Below are positions 44,811 to 56,893 of a stretch of DNA of 64,000 nt, in pieces. Below the pieces are notes generated by a model. It did not search any database and had not been told where the DNA came from. It saw only the letters and a list, made by a program, of their open reading frames with translations. How positions within the stretch are numbered: position 1 is the first letter of the stretch; each line of letters starts with the position of its first letter. Both the position numbers and the translations under genes were made by a program. Location: NCBI GenBank assembly GCA_027625915.1, contig JANTQA010000023.1:3162001-3226000 (forward strand), read 5' to 3'. This DNA is from Anaeramoeba flamelloides. Lineage: Eukaryota; Metamonada; Anaeramoebidae.

Positions 44811-46499
44811 CTATTTAAAAATAGAAAATATAAGGATATAATTAATAATATATATTCATAAATTAAAATTAACATATGGACAAAAAATAATGTATTTTCT
44901 AAAAATAAAGATTATTTGGAAAAAAATTTTTTAAAAATAATTTTATTATTTCCAATTGGTGTATTTTATCAAAAAAAAAAAAAAAAATTATTCAAGATCT
45001 ACCAATTAAATTTCGATTCACTGATTTTAATTGATAAATTAATACAATTCCTTTGTGAAATTTTTTATTTTATTTATTTTTTTTTTTGATATTTGCTTTT
45101 TTTCAAACTGATTTGACATTCTATTAACTCTTATTAATCTTTAATTACTTTATATTAGGTGTATTGTACATATAATAATAATAATAATAATAATATTTTT
45201 TTCAATTTATCTTCCATAAAATAATGATAAAAATTATCAAGTCTTATTTAATCTTTTTTCTTTTTGCTAAATAGTTACTCCAAAGAGATCTTTTTCATTT
45301 CTATCACTAAAAATTTTTACAAATTCTTCCTGTTTTTTTTTTTCTGATTAAAATTGGATAAAATTCTTTCAATAGGAAATAGTGCTACTACACGTCTGTA
45401 TAAAATTAAAGTATACTGTAATTGAAGTTAAATTATATTTGTATCTCATGTTTCAAATATCTCTAAAAAATCTATTCTAAATATTATTGTAGAATAAATT
45501 ATTACATTTTTTTACTAATGATCACAATTAGAAATTTATTTTTTAGTAAATTTTTTTAAAATTACTTCTCCAAATCTACAAAATAGAAACTCAAAATAAC
45601 AGTATTACATGTATTTAATAATTCATATTTAGAACATATCAAAAGCAACTATTTTTATAATTTTTTAATTTCAAAGATTAACTCAATAATTATTATTATA
45701 AAAACCTTTAGATTAATTATTTTTGTTTTATTTGTATAAAACTAGTTGTATTTTCAATAAATTTCTAATATATATATATAAAATATAATTGCTTCAAAAT
45801 TATCTATTTGTTATTTATTAAATTGAATAATTTAGCAACGAATCTAATTTTAAAGACAAATTTAAGAAAGATATTTTTCGAACTTTAAAGTCCAAATATT
45901 GATGTTTCAACCATTTAAATTTATCTAGGAATTTAGATTTTTTTCCGAAATTCTTTGGATTTTTACTAATATAATGATTATTTTTTAATTGATGATATAA
46001 AATTTTTGCACTATTTTTCGAAAATATTTTTTCGAGAAATTCGAATAATGGAACGCTCATATAATTTGCCATAAATAGCAACATACTTTGATCTTGTGCT
46101 TCTCTATAGAAAAAGTTATGCCCCTTTCTCAAAAAAAATGATCAAAATGTATTTGTTAAATTTACACTTTTATTTAAAGAAATAAGTCTTTTGATACAGA
46201 ACCCACTCATTAATTACTCAGCCTTATTTTAGAAAACAGGTTTAAAAAAGATTCTTATCTGATTTTTTTAGTCGATTTTTGGATGTGAAACATTAAAAAT
46301 ATAAGAACTTCATTTGGTCTTACAATAATAATAATAATAATTTGTTCCTGAAAATAAATATGAAAAAAGATTTTTGTTAAAAAATGATAAATAGGAATGT
46401 GGTGAATAATTCAAGGTAATATGTTATTTATTCTTGTTCAAATTAAGTAGATAAAAATTCAACCAATCGCCTCACATATTTTTTTTAATATACTGATGT

Positions 46500-46830
46500 T
46501 AAAAAAATATGTGAACCAATTTTTAATCATGTACTTCAAAATAAAAAGTGTGTTTCTTTTTTAGAGAAGAGCAAAACATTAATCAATCAAAGAAACCAAT
46601 AATTAACGATAATTAAATCTGATATTGATTCCTTAAGGTTCTATTATCTAAAAAGAAATTCTTAAAATAAAGGATCAAATGCAAAATTTTCTAAAAAAAT
46701 AGAATTAGTTTTGATAATTTTTTTCAAAAAAAAACAAAAGTCATTCAAAAAAACTAATAAAATTATAAATATTTTTAACAAATTTCCTTCCTAATTTAAA
46801 ATCTACTTCAAAAAATCTAGGAGTTTACCT
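46500..46830 (+). repeat. Interspersed repeat M, copy 2
   Basis: See the matching blocks at 31600-31930 (TACTTCAAAATAAAAAGTGTG and following). Non-coding. Confidence 0.45.
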
Positions 46831-47553
46831 TCAAAAAATGATTTTATCTTAAGTATACTATTGGGTAGTAAATTAGGTGCTACACTTTAACAAGAAGAAA
46901 AAAAAGCATGGATTTTTTTTTGAAATATGGGATTATTTAAATTAGGTATTCATTTTTTTAATCAATGTAAGTTTTTTTACATTCTTGATTAAAGGGGTAT
47001 CAGTACTTTATTCCCTATGGCGAATACTTTTTTATTAACAATGTAAATTATTAGTTTTAAAGAATGATAAGTTAATGGATCTTGTTAAAAATTTGTTTTT
47101 TTTTCGAAAATTTTAGGTAATTTACTACTACCATATTTTCCTAAACCAAACTCGAAATTTAGCTTGAAAAGGTTTGAAAATCCAAAATTCAGTGCTGAGA
47201 TGTCAATCCACTTTATATTTAAATATTATAGAGTTAAAGGTTAAATTTCTACCACACTTGAAAATCGTCAGAAGAGAAAACTTTAGCAATATCAAAACAA
47301 AATCGATTTCAAATTTGTCTTGAAATGTTTGAAAATTTTGAAAACTATTTTTTATCAAAAAATGGTTTTCTTTAAATCAAAAAAAAATCAAAAAAATTAC
47401 ATTATTTTGATTTTCCTTCAACACTTAATCAATTAAGAGAGTAAGTACATTTTACAAATTTTGAGTTACACGGTTTATACGAAACTGAATTATTACAAAT
47501 CATTTCTTGAATCAAATACATTATTATTTTAATAAACATGAGAGTTTCAGATA

Positions 47554-47646
47554 CAGCTGTTCCAAGGCTACCGTGAATTTTTAAAAATCTATATCAGCAT
47601 CAAAATTTGATTCATATAAAAATTCACAGTAGCCTTGGAAAGACTG
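47554..47646. mobile_element. 93-bp palindromic MITE F
   Basis: TA-flanked foldback whose halves pair almost end to end: left CAGCTGTTCCAAGGCTACCG, right (inverted) CAGTCTTTCCAAGGCTACTG. The CAG ends and TA flanks are Tc1/mariner-like. The central 35 bp is unpaired. Confidence 0.85.
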
Positions 47647-47679
47647 TATATCCGTAGTATAATATATTTTCATACCAAT

Positions 47680-49140
47680 TAAAAAAATACAAATCAAAAA
47701 AATAAATAAAAATAATTTATTTCTTGATCTTAACTGTAATGTTTGATACAGTGACTTACTCTTAATTTGATTTTATTTTTAATTGTGAATGAGATAAAAA
47801 TTTGTTTGAGATATTGTTGATGAACAAATTACTTCCTATTTCTACTGCTATTTTCCAATTAATAAATTTTTATTTCAAGTTCTCAAATATTTTATAAATT
47901 ATTTAAGGTAAAAACCGAAAAATCTCAACAAACCCAATAAAAAATTACACTTTTAGAAATTTTATTAAGCTTCCTTATTAGACTGTGAGAGAAAATTTTA
48001 AAAAGTTTAACTCTGTTTTTACAGTCAAGAATTCCTTAAATGAATTTACAAATACTATTATCATTAAATTCATCTAATTATCGTTTTGGTTAAGAAAATA
48101 AGATATTTTTTTTAATTCCTCTTCAGAGAATAAACATTTATTGAAAACTTTATCTTGTTTGATTTTTAAATTTATTTTCCATTAAAACCGAAAACTCAAA
48201 ATAATTGCTTTAACTTTAAATTTTTTCTCAATTTTTCAATTTCTTTGGGTTGAATCTTTTGAAAGTGTTTTTTTGATTTCAAGAATTCAACACCTTTATT
48301 TTAATTTTTGAAATACTGTATTCAATTGTTTTGGCTTTGTTTGATAAAAATATTCAAAAAAAGAATTTTGAAAGCAAATTTATTAAAAAAATGTTTTGTA
48401 ATACTGATAAATTACAATTTTTATTTGGAAATTTTTACTTCATTTTCCTTTTTGAAATTATTCTGATCAAGCTTTGAATAAAGCATTTTATGTGGTCAAG
48501 TCTTAAGAAACTCTGTAAAATTAGTTTTTCTTCAAAATTTTCTTTGTCCTGGACTGCTTGATAAGAAACAGTTCAAAGATTTATCAAAATGGAAATTGAA
48601 CTAAAAATTTTTAGAAATTTATTGGAATTTATCAGTATAATAATAAATAGTAATGGGGCGAGAGTTTCAAGGTATACGAATTACTTCGACTCATTCAAAT
48701 TAAGAAGAAAAAGAAAAATAAATCTTCAAAAATATACTTTGTTCAATTTTTTTTTAACTCATTCATTGATTTCTACAAATTTATCTGGAAAGGTGATCTT
48801 GCTTGTTTGGTCTTCTAAAAGAAAATATTTGTTTTTAATGCACACCCTTTCGGGTATATTTTTTTAGTTTACTGTTTGATTAATTTCAATCGTTCGTATA
48901 AATACATTTTTCGATCCAAAACCAATTTAATAAAACCAAAAAATTAATCAAAAAAAATTGATCAATTAAAGATGTAATTCTGATTTTTTTGGTCCCTTTC
49001 ACAAATAGAGTAGTGTGTGGTTTCTTGATTTTAAAGTTTCAATATCCCATGACACTCAAAAACCTTTTTCTCCATAATTTTGTCACAATATTATTATTTT
49101 CAAAATGGCAAAATGTAACTACTTCTTTTATAAAAAAAAA
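47680..49140 (+). repeat. Long interspersed repeat L, copy 2
   Basis: Same-orientation relative of 1640-2800; the blocks TTTATTTCTTGATCTTAACT, TTGTTGATGAACAAATTACT and TTTCACAAATAGAGTAGT occur in the same order and spacing class. The 92-codon frame at 48589-48867 starts with ATG but is not conserved in the other copies, so I treat it as chance. Confidence 0.55.
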
Positions 49141-49563
49141 ACGAAAAAGACGAGTTAAACAAAGTGTACATAAAAAAAGGTGTTTTTTGAAAGATCATCG
49201 ATCAAATGGGTTTGAAATAGCCAAAAAATAATAAAAATCTCACAAAGAAAAAAAACTACAATTGAATACAAAAACAAATTTCAAATTCAAAGATGCTCAA
49301 AAAAGAAACTCATGAGATAATTTTTGGTCTCAGTTTCAATGGAATGACAAAAAAAAAAAATGATTTCAAAAGGGATTGCGAAAAGCTAAAAAAAAATGAA
49401 AAAATTTTACTTTTGTTAGCTCTTTAAACTTTAATCTCCAAGAACTTTGTTGTTTCTCTTCAAACAAATATTTCTATAAAATATAAAGTTGGTTGGTTGG
49501 GGAATTTTGTGGTTTATTTGCAAGACGTCAAGTTAAAAAAAGAAAATTGATTAGGTTCATCAG

Positions 49564-50227
49564 TCATTGTGAAAAAAAAAAAGAAAATAAAAAAAAAAAC
49601 TCTAAAAAGTTACAAACCTTTGTAAAAATGAAGTGCACCTTTAATTTTAATTTTACTCCCTTATTTTTTTTTTTCTTTTGTTGAGATTTGTTATCATTTG
49701 TTTTTTTTGTAATGTTAGTCTCGTTTTGGTTTGTGTCTTGTAAAGTCTTTTTGTTCTCTTTTTTCTTATTTTCCAAATTGAACCATTTCTCAATCGGCTT
49801 TTCGTCAGTCAATTCTTCGATCCCAATTTTAACAAAGCCGATCAAATTTCCTTTTTTTGTTTGGTTATCTGGGTAGCTGTACACACTAACCTTCATAATA
49901 GCTTTACGCCTTTTCACAAGAAAAAGAAATTCTTCGTTCCATGTTAAATTGGTCATTGGTTTTGTTGAAGTTTGTAATTTTAATTTCTCAGTTTTAAGTT
50001 CACATCCGATCACTAATTCTTGGTTTGTTGTTAAATTGTCCTTCGTTTGCCCGTTGTCAATGTTCTGAATTTGCAGTACTATATACCAAAAGAAAAAGTT
50101 TCCACCAAGAACACAATTTTTCTTTAGAGTTTTAAAGAACTTGTTTGAAAATCTGAGAACAAAGAACAAAAAGAAAAATCATTTTACCTTTGCAATACAA
50201 TTGCGGTGGTTCGTTTTCTAGAATCAT
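49564..50227 (-). CDS. C2-domain protein, 3' end uncertain
   Basis: A lipid- or protein-binding C2 module. Exon 1 (50188-50227) starts at ATG: MILENEPPQLYCK. After a 109-nt GT-AG intron, exon 2 (from 50078) continues VLQIQNIDNGQTKDNL. C2 strands are clear: CELKTEKLKLQTSTKPMTNLTWNEEFLFLV, MKVSVYSYPD, NLIGFVKIGIEEL, EKWFNLENK and, after a Lys/Asn/Gln-rich insertion, KLKLKVHFIF. The usual calcium-binding aspartates of loop 1 and loop 3 are mostly missing, so calcium-independent binding is likely. The frame runs on to a stop at 49564, but the tail is poly-Phe and Ser from T-rich DNA and probably intronic: a GTTTGT donor at 49617 and an acceptor TTTATAG at 49474 open a frame reading KYLFEEKQQSSWRLKF. 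The 3' exons are therefore unresolved. Confidence 0.8.
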
Positions 50228-50639
50228 TCACAAAATTAAGGCTATTTTTTGAAAACAGACAAGAAAGAAAAAATAATTTGGGGTTTAAAAATTTCTGAAT
50301 ATGTGCTTATTGAAAAAAGCTTGATTTGAGAAAATTTGGATCAACTGAGAAATCTAACTAATTTGGAGAAAAAAGTTAAATAAATGTTTTTGTATCACTT
50401 CTAATCCACTAATTAACAAAACATCAAAACTAAAAATATTAAATCCTTTCTTGTTTAAATTTTCGATTTAACAATTAAGAAATAATAATTTTTATTAAAA
50501 GATTCCAAATAATTCGCTACTTATTTATTGAAAAAATAATAAAAACTAACGAATCCCAATTAAAAAAGAGATTTTTGAAGAGGCTTAATTTAAATTCATT
50601 CGTGTAATTTGAGAGATATTTATCATTAAATGTAATTTC

Positions 50640-50850
50640 TTTTTCATTTTTGTAATGTTCTTTGAAAAGGGAAAAAATTTTCACTTACTTTTGCAGATTT
50701 TTCTTTTACTAAATAGGGTTCTCAAAAAAGTAGGTTATAGTTTGTGATTTCGATCTCTATTTGAAAAACAGATCTAAGAAAATGAAGTGAGAATATTGTC
50801 CTTTTTAATTCCAAGATTAGGAGTTTTCGATTCCCAGATTTGAATACTTT
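50640..50850. repeat. Foldback-family repeat J
   Basis: Interior blocks TTTTGCAGATTTTTCTT, AAAAAAGTAGGTTATAGTTTGT and TCTATTTGAAAAA match the hairpin at 62797-62971 in order. The arms are degraded here. Confidence 0.5.
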
Positions 50851-52559
50851 GCTTTTTATTGGTATCAATTCTTATGATTGAATGATACCTTTGAGGTGTT
50901 CACTAATTTGCCAAATTAATATCAAATGAGATAGTCTGATTTTAATGAAACTTGGATTTTTTTTTTTCTTAAAATTGAGAAAAAATTTTTTTTTAATTGA
51001 GACTTTTTAGATGAATAAATTCGAAAGAATAAAATTGTTTTTTTTCAATTTCCCTTTCTTAAATTTATTAGGATAACTTCTATTACTAAAAAAATACACA
51101 ACAAGGGTTTTCCAGAATCATCACTTGATGAGAATTTTTTTAGTGATTTAAGGTAGTTGGTACATTTTACGATTGTGAAAAATTTTATTTGCTTCAACCT
51201 TACTGAAAAAAGATTTTTTTTTTTTTATTATTGAATAAAGGTGATTTAAGACAATTACTTGACTCTTTACCATTAGGTTTCTGAATTTCAGTAATAAAAC
51301 AAAAATTTATTTAATTTTGGGTTTTTTTCTTTGATTAAAAAAAAAAAACTATACACTCTAATGCACACACTGATAATCTAAACTTTTATTTATATTTTTT
51401 TGATCTTGTTTATAATTTAGGTAGGATTATGGTTGATAGGATATCTTGTCTTAAAAAATGAAAAGAAAGTTATTTTTTTTTAAAAAAGACAAGAAAAAGA
51501 GAAAGGAAAAGTAAGAATTAAAAGAGTTTATTCTCTTTATTGGTAAGAGTTAAAAGCCTACGAGCTCTTAATCTGTTAAAGAGAGGGTTTTGAAGTTACT
51601 AAATTTATGACTCCTAATTCAAAGAGTAGCCAAAAGAACAGTTTAATTACAGACATTGGAAGTCTTTTACACTCAATTTAGTTTTCTAAAAAAAAAGAAG
51701 TTAAAAAAAGAATAAAAAATGAAGAGTGAAAAAAAAAATTAAGAAAGAAAATTAAGATATAAAAATAGTAAAAGTATTGAGAGGATACATGTTTCTGGCG
51801 ATTTGAATGACTTATTATTTAGACTTAGATTTTAATTCATTTTTTCTTATAACGTGCTGGGCCATACCAGTCAGACAATATTCTATTGTGATGCCCTATA
51901 TTTACTTTTTATTCATTTTTCTGAACAACTCATCAATATCCAATCTGTTAATGATACAAAAGCTAAATATTTGACTTTTTTGAGTTCATTTTTACAGTTT
52001 TTTTTGTTTTTTTCGCATTTTTAACATTTCCATATCAAGTGGCCAATTAAAAGAGAGTAAAAAAATAACAAAAAAAAAAGTCAAAAACTAATATTTATAA
52101 AGTTTTTTTTGTACACACATGTTGAATGGGTTGAGGGATGTTTCCTTTTATGCTGAAAACAGATTTTTTAGTGCCATGTAATATTGAAACTTTGAAAAGA
52201 AAATAACATTAACTTCTCCACACTACTATTATTTTAAACTTCTTTATTTTTTCCACTCTTCGTTCTTTTCTTTCTATCATTTTCCCCCACTTCTTCACTA
52301 ATAATTCTCTCTTTCTTTTTTCGTTTTTTTTTTTTTTTTTTAGAAAACAAAATTAAGATTCAAATACTTCTGATGACTTTATCTTCTAGATACTCTTTGA
52401 ATTACAAATCTCAAATTTAGTCACTTCAAAATTCACTCTTTTGAAGATTAGATGAAGTTTCATCTAACCCTAAACAATAAATCCAATGTATTTTTTTGTT
52501 TTGCTCTTTCCAAAAATTTTAACATAACGATAATTTATTAGTATTGAGAATTATTTATA

Positions 52560-53070
52560 AACTTAATTTCATAATAAATGGGCCATCTTACATCTGAATA
52601 ATAAATTTTTTTTGGATCGTTTTGAAGTTTTTCCTCTCACAATGAAAATTTTGCAAATAAATCATTTTTTCTCTTTTGTATTTTTTCCATGGTGTTTTGT
52701 TAAAATGGAAAATGAAAATGAAAAATGAAAAGAAGTAACAGATGAATTAATGAAAAAATTGGTTTCAAATATGAAAAAGAGATTAGATTTAGTTATTAAA
52801 ATGGAAGGAGAATCGATAAATGTGTTTTTTTAATTTTTTAAATTTTCTATTTTTTATGTAATGCTTCTTTTACAATAAATGGCTCAATTTTTTTTAACAG
52901 TTTTTTTTATTTTTTTTTCTTTTATTTTTAGACAAAAAATAAATATCTCTTGAGTATAGTATTGAATATTAAAATCGAAATTTTTATATTATAATAGATA
53001 ACTTCAATTATTAAAAGTATTTTTATTTAAAATTTGATTTTTAATGTGCCAATTATTATGAAAGATAGTT
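52560..53070 (+). mobile_element. MITE family B, copy 2
   Basis: Inverted ends AACTTAATTTCATAATAAAT and (right, inverted) AACTATCTTTCATAATAATT, TA flanks. The last 190 bases are nearly identical to the end of 55679-56191, suggesting recent copying or gene conversion. No ORF. Confidence 0.8.
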
Positions 53071-54169
53071 TATTATTTTTTGTGACTATTCTAATTTATA
53101 AATAATTGTTTACATTTCAATTAGCGAATGGTTCTAATTTGGTATTTTTTTTGAGAATTTATTAAATAAGATTTTTTTTCATAAAATTAAATTTTGGTCT
53201 ACTAAAAATTTTGAATTCCAGTTTATTTGAAAAAAGTGTTGACATTAATATAGGGAGTGCTAAAATTAAAATTTTTTTAAAAGTTTTCTGTTTTATAAAG
53301 GTATGGATTTTACAAAAAAGTACATTTATAACCTACTCCAACTCCTACCTCACATTTAAAGACAGGGTACTCACTTTTTTAAAATACAAAAATTGATAAA
53401 AGTTTTAATTCTGAAAAACTTTTCACTTTTTTCAAAATGGAAAACTTCAAAAAAGTTTGAAAAAAATGAGGATTTTTTTAAAATGGCTATAACAAGTAAT
53501 TTTTTTTATTTTTCTCAATCTAGTTAATTTTTCTTTCAAGACCCTAAGGGAGAAATATTTTTTTATAAGATTAACAAAGATCTTTCATTTTTTATTATTT
53601 AAATTTAATTGTAAGTCTAATACTGTTAAATTCTAATTTGAACTAATTTAATTTTCTCTCAAAAGTACACTAGTTGGTGCAGAATTAATGAGTCAATTTT
53701 CGTTTTAAATTGGCTTGTGAAGATGTTTTTCTTTATTCTACCGATTGGCCTGAAGCAAAATTTCTGGGGAAATTGAAAGAAAAATTTTTCATTGACTAAA
53801 TGGAAACTGACATTCGTGAACAATCAAAAAACATTGGGTCACTGTATCTGATAACAAAAAAACATTAAAAAAAAATAAAAAAATTTGATAAAAGTTGGTG
53901 TTTCTTTTGTATGGTGTTTAATTATTTATTGTTTGGTTGTTGTGATTTTTTTTTTTTTTTTATTGATTTTTGTTGGTTCTTTTTTTTACAATTTTAAAAA
54001 AGAGTGAAATTTGAAATTCACACAATAAACTTGTGTGTTTTTTTTTTTAAAATTCAAAAGAATTAAAAAAAAAAAGAGAGAAAGATAAATAAAAAGATGT
54101 TACCCAAAGTTTTTAAATTGGTAGGAAAATAGAAAAAAAAATAATTAGAACAATTCTTGTTGTATTTTT

Positions 54170-54766
54170 TTAAAGATCGTCTGTGCTCGATTGACTTTTA
54201 CACCACCTGTAGAGTAAAGCACTATAAAAGATAAAATAAAATAAAAAATAATAATGAAAAAAAAAAAAAAAAGGAAAAGAAGAAAAAAAAATAAAAATAA
54301 AACAAACGAAACCCAAATTAATCAAATTAATTAAAGGAAAAAAAAAATTTGGTGTGATCACTTACGAAACAAAAAGTGAAAGAGTTTGTAACATTCCTGC
54401 TATACCTGGCCAACTTGATTTGGGATCTGTTGCATCTTTTTTAACACCACCATAAACTTCGATCAAGATCCACATTGAAGCAAGAATTGAAGCGATTCCA
54501 ACAAAAAAGGAAAATAAAAGAAAAGCCTTAATCCTTTTTCCACGATTCTCGTCAATCATATCATTGTCGGCGTCTGTTGGGGTAATACAAATTAAAAGCA
54601 CGGCGACAGTACCAAAGATTCCTGGGATCCAATATGCACCACTAACGGGGACAGGATCGTCAATATGTGAAGCATATGCAACAGAATCGATCCACAACCA
54701 CCACCCAAGTCCAAACAATAAACCTGCACATAATGAAAAAATTGTAACCTGAGTTGAAGAACTCAT
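54170..54766 (-). CDS. TMEM50/Vps68-family membrane protein, two exons
   Basis: A small four-helix protein of the UPF0220 family (TMEM50A/B in animals, Vps68 in yeast), which works in endosome/Golgi trafficking and, in yeast, with ESCRT at endosomes. Exon 1 (54366-54766) and exon 2 (54170-54221) are joined across a 144-nt GT-AG intron (GTAAGT...TTATAG) to give 150 residues; the junction reads LSLFV-S-ALLYRWCK in frame. Family hallmarks: GLLFGLGWWLWIDSVAY (15-31), GAYWIPGIFGTVAVLLI (43-59), FFVGIASILASMWILIEVYG (87-106) and WPGIAGMLQTLSLFVSALLYR, which matches the last helix and the conserved tail. The first ATG (MSSSTQV) gives a shorter N-terminus than in animals. The exon 2 tail is Ser-rich and acidic. 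Confidence 0.93.
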
Positions 54767-55005
54767 TATTATTTTTAAAAATAAAAAGATAGTGTTTAAA
54801 ATAAAAAAATAAAATCAAAGAGTTGATTAATATTTAAGGAACCCAGATCATTGATGTGAGGTAGTAAACAACCATGTATTGAAACTTTTGTTAGAGAGTT
54901 GATGAAATAGGGAGAGAAAAATTACCCAAAACAAATCTTAAAAACTTAACTTTTCATATGATTTTGTGTTTTTTTGAGTTTAGTCGGGAAAAAATAGCGG
55001 ACCTG

Positions 55006-55453
55006 AAAAAAATCCCATAAAAGATTTTTAATAGTGAATATTTGGAAAAATGTTGTGGAATTTCATTTGATTTAAAATCAAATCCTTTTAATAAATAACC
55101 AACTTTTTTATGAGTCTCGTAATAAACCTACCTAAAGTCCATCAAAGTAGGGAGTCTATAGAATATTCAAGTACTTGTTGGATAACCATAAGTAGATCAA
55201 CTTTTTTTGAAAAACAATCGAATTTTATAGAGGTTTTATGAGTTTTGGAAAATGATAATTTTTTATTTTTGATATTTTGATTGATTGGTGGTGTTTTGAA
55301 CAATTGTAATTTTATTAATCATCATTCTAATCTTTGAGTGAGATGTAATTTTAAAAGCTGGATTCTAAAAAAAAGGATTTGATTTTAAATAAAAGAAATT
55401 GCATATCAATTTTCCTAATATTCACAATTAAAAATCTTGTAAGGGATTTTTTT
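55006..55453. mobile_element. MITE family P, copy 2
   Basis: Direct relative of 62162-62608 over its whole length (for example AATAAACCTACCTAAAGT, AGTAGATCAACTTTTTTTG and TAATCATCATTCTAAT). Inverted ends AAAAAAATCCCATAAAAG and (right, inverted) AAAAAAATCCCTTACAAG. No ORF. Confidence 0.7.
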
Positions 55454-55678
55454 CACGACTTTATTAATTTTTTTTATCCAAATTTTTTCCTCCAAATTTA
55501 CACATTTTCATTTAACTTTTTCCCTTTCATAGTTTTTTTCTTGAAATTTTCTCATTTTAATATAACGCCATGAGGTTTAGTTTATTTTTAAATAAGACAA
55601 AATCATAAAAGGAAAATATTTTTTAATTTTACACAAAAATTATAATATAAAAACAAAAATTTTTGGAAGACGATTATA

Positions 55679-56191
55679 AACTAAATTTCAAAATAAAGGG
55701 CCCACCTTAAATGTGAATAATGAATTGATTTTGTATCGTTTTGAAGTTTTTGCTCTCACAATGAAAAGTTTTCAAATAAATCATTTTTTCTCTTTTTTAT
55801 TTTTTCCATGATGCTTTGTTAAAATGGAAAATGAAAATGAAAAATGAAAAGAAGTAACAGATGAATTAATGAAAAAATTGGTTTCAAATATGAAAAAGAG
55901 ATTAGATTTAGTTATTCAAATGGAATGAGAATTGATAAATGGGTTTTTTTTACTGTTTTAAACTTTCGATTTTTTATATAAACTAACTTTCAAAAAAAAC
56001 TTCCCAATTTTTTTTAATTGTTTTTTTTTATTTTTTTTTCTTTTATTTTTAGACAAAAAATAAATATCTCTTGAGTATAGTATTGAATATTAAAATCGAA
56101 ATTTTTATATTATAATAGATAACTTCAATTATTAAAAGTATTTTTATTTAAAATTTGATTTTTAATGTGCCAATTATTATGAAAGATAGTT
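55679..56191 (+). mobile_element. MITE family B, copy 3
   Basis: 513 bp, TA flanks, ends AACTAAATTTCAAAATAAAG and (right, inverted) AACTATCTTTCATAATAATT. Same internal order as 52560-53070. Confidence 0.8.
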
Positions 56192-56330
56192 TATTTCCAT
56201 TTCATAAATGCTATAAAAAAAACTATAAAAAACTATATTTAACTCTCTCAAAAGAATTAGAAAAAACAAAAAAAAAGATTTCACAAAAATTTTTCATTTT
56301 AAAATAGAACTAATAATATAACCATGGGGT

Positions 56331-56430
56331 AATGGCGGTGGCGGTGGAAAACCCTTTCACCAATTGCTCAGAGCACCCAATGCCTTTGAAAAACAAAGTA
56401 ACCAAATGTATATGATATATTTCGAAAAAT
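56331..56430 (+). pseudogene. GC-rich coding-like island
   Basis: A sudden stretch of about 45-50% GC over some 70 bases. On the plus strand it reads PWGNGGGGKPFHQLLRAP and onward for about 45 codons, but a stop precedes it immediately and there is no acceptor in phase. On the minus strand another frame is also open. It looks like an exon relic or an exon of an undetected gene, or a small RNA gene; I do not recognise it. Confidence 0.25.
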
Positions 56431-56469
56431 CACAAATAAAAATAAATAATATTTTTTAGTAAAAGAGCT

Positions 56470-56560
56470 GCAAAAAGACCCTCATTTCCAATTTGAATGA
56501 CGGTGTATTATAATTTTGAATCCAACTACTTTGATTGCAAAGTGTTACTCTTTGGCATTT
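56470..56560. repeat. Small inverted-repeat sequence Q, copy 1
   Basis: Shares ordered blocks with 60089-60181 (CTCA(A)TTTCCAAT, ATTTTGAA, AAGTGTT(A/G)CTCTTT). Arms are weaker than in the other copy. Confidence 0.45.
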
Positions 56561-56893
56561 TTTAATGTATTTTTTTGATTTTTTTTTCTTTTTTGAAAGA
56601 AATATAATTGATAACTTTAATCATATACAAATATTACCTTAAATGAATTTTTAGGGGTATAAAAAAACAAAACGAAATGTGATAAAATTGAATTAAATTA
56701 ATTTTTACCAAAAGAAAACAATTTTTTTTTGTTTATTGAAGAAATTTAAGCAATTTGAATTATAATATAAGTTTGCAGATCAATTTTTTTTCAATTTAAT
56801 ATTTTATTCAAGATGAGAATTGTAAAAAAATAATTTATATAATTATATAAAACGGAATTATTCTCTAGAACCTTTTGTTGATAATATAAAATA

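Larger units (their letters stand above)
44811..49563. other. Region upstream of the RasGAP exons, then repeats
   Basis: 44811-46200 should hold the missing 5' exons of the RasGAP gene; the only long minus-strand frame is 45818-46132 (104 codons, no ATG start, reading EAQDQSMLLFMANYMSVPLF), which I cannot connect by splice sites. Beyond it come repeat M (46500-46830), a perfect small MITE (47554-47646) and repeat L (47680-49140). A short AAT tract is at 45173-45195. Possible further 3' exons of the C2 gene lie at about 49260-49473. Confidence 0.45.
50228..54169. other. Intergenic region with MITE B and a hairpin
   Basis: Contains a diverged foldback sequence related to 62797-62971 (about 50640-50850) and a family B element (52560-53070). 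The short stretch GCTGGGCCATACCAGTCAG near 51858 is GC-richer and lies in a small inverted repeat. No convincing gene; the 61-codon frame at 53211 lacks an ATG. Confidence 0.5.

Noticed and set aside
45818-46132. 104-codon minus-strand frame as the N-terminal exon of the RasGAP gene
   Set aside because: Right strand and position, but no ATG, no matching donor in phase and no known domain; kept only as a candidate.
48589-48867. 92-codon ATG-started plus-strand frame
   Set aside because: Lies in repeat L and is not conserved in the other copies of that repeat.
49493-49876. Plus-strand frames at 49493-49684 and 49688-49876
   Set aside because: Antisense to the C2 coding exon and its T-rich intron.
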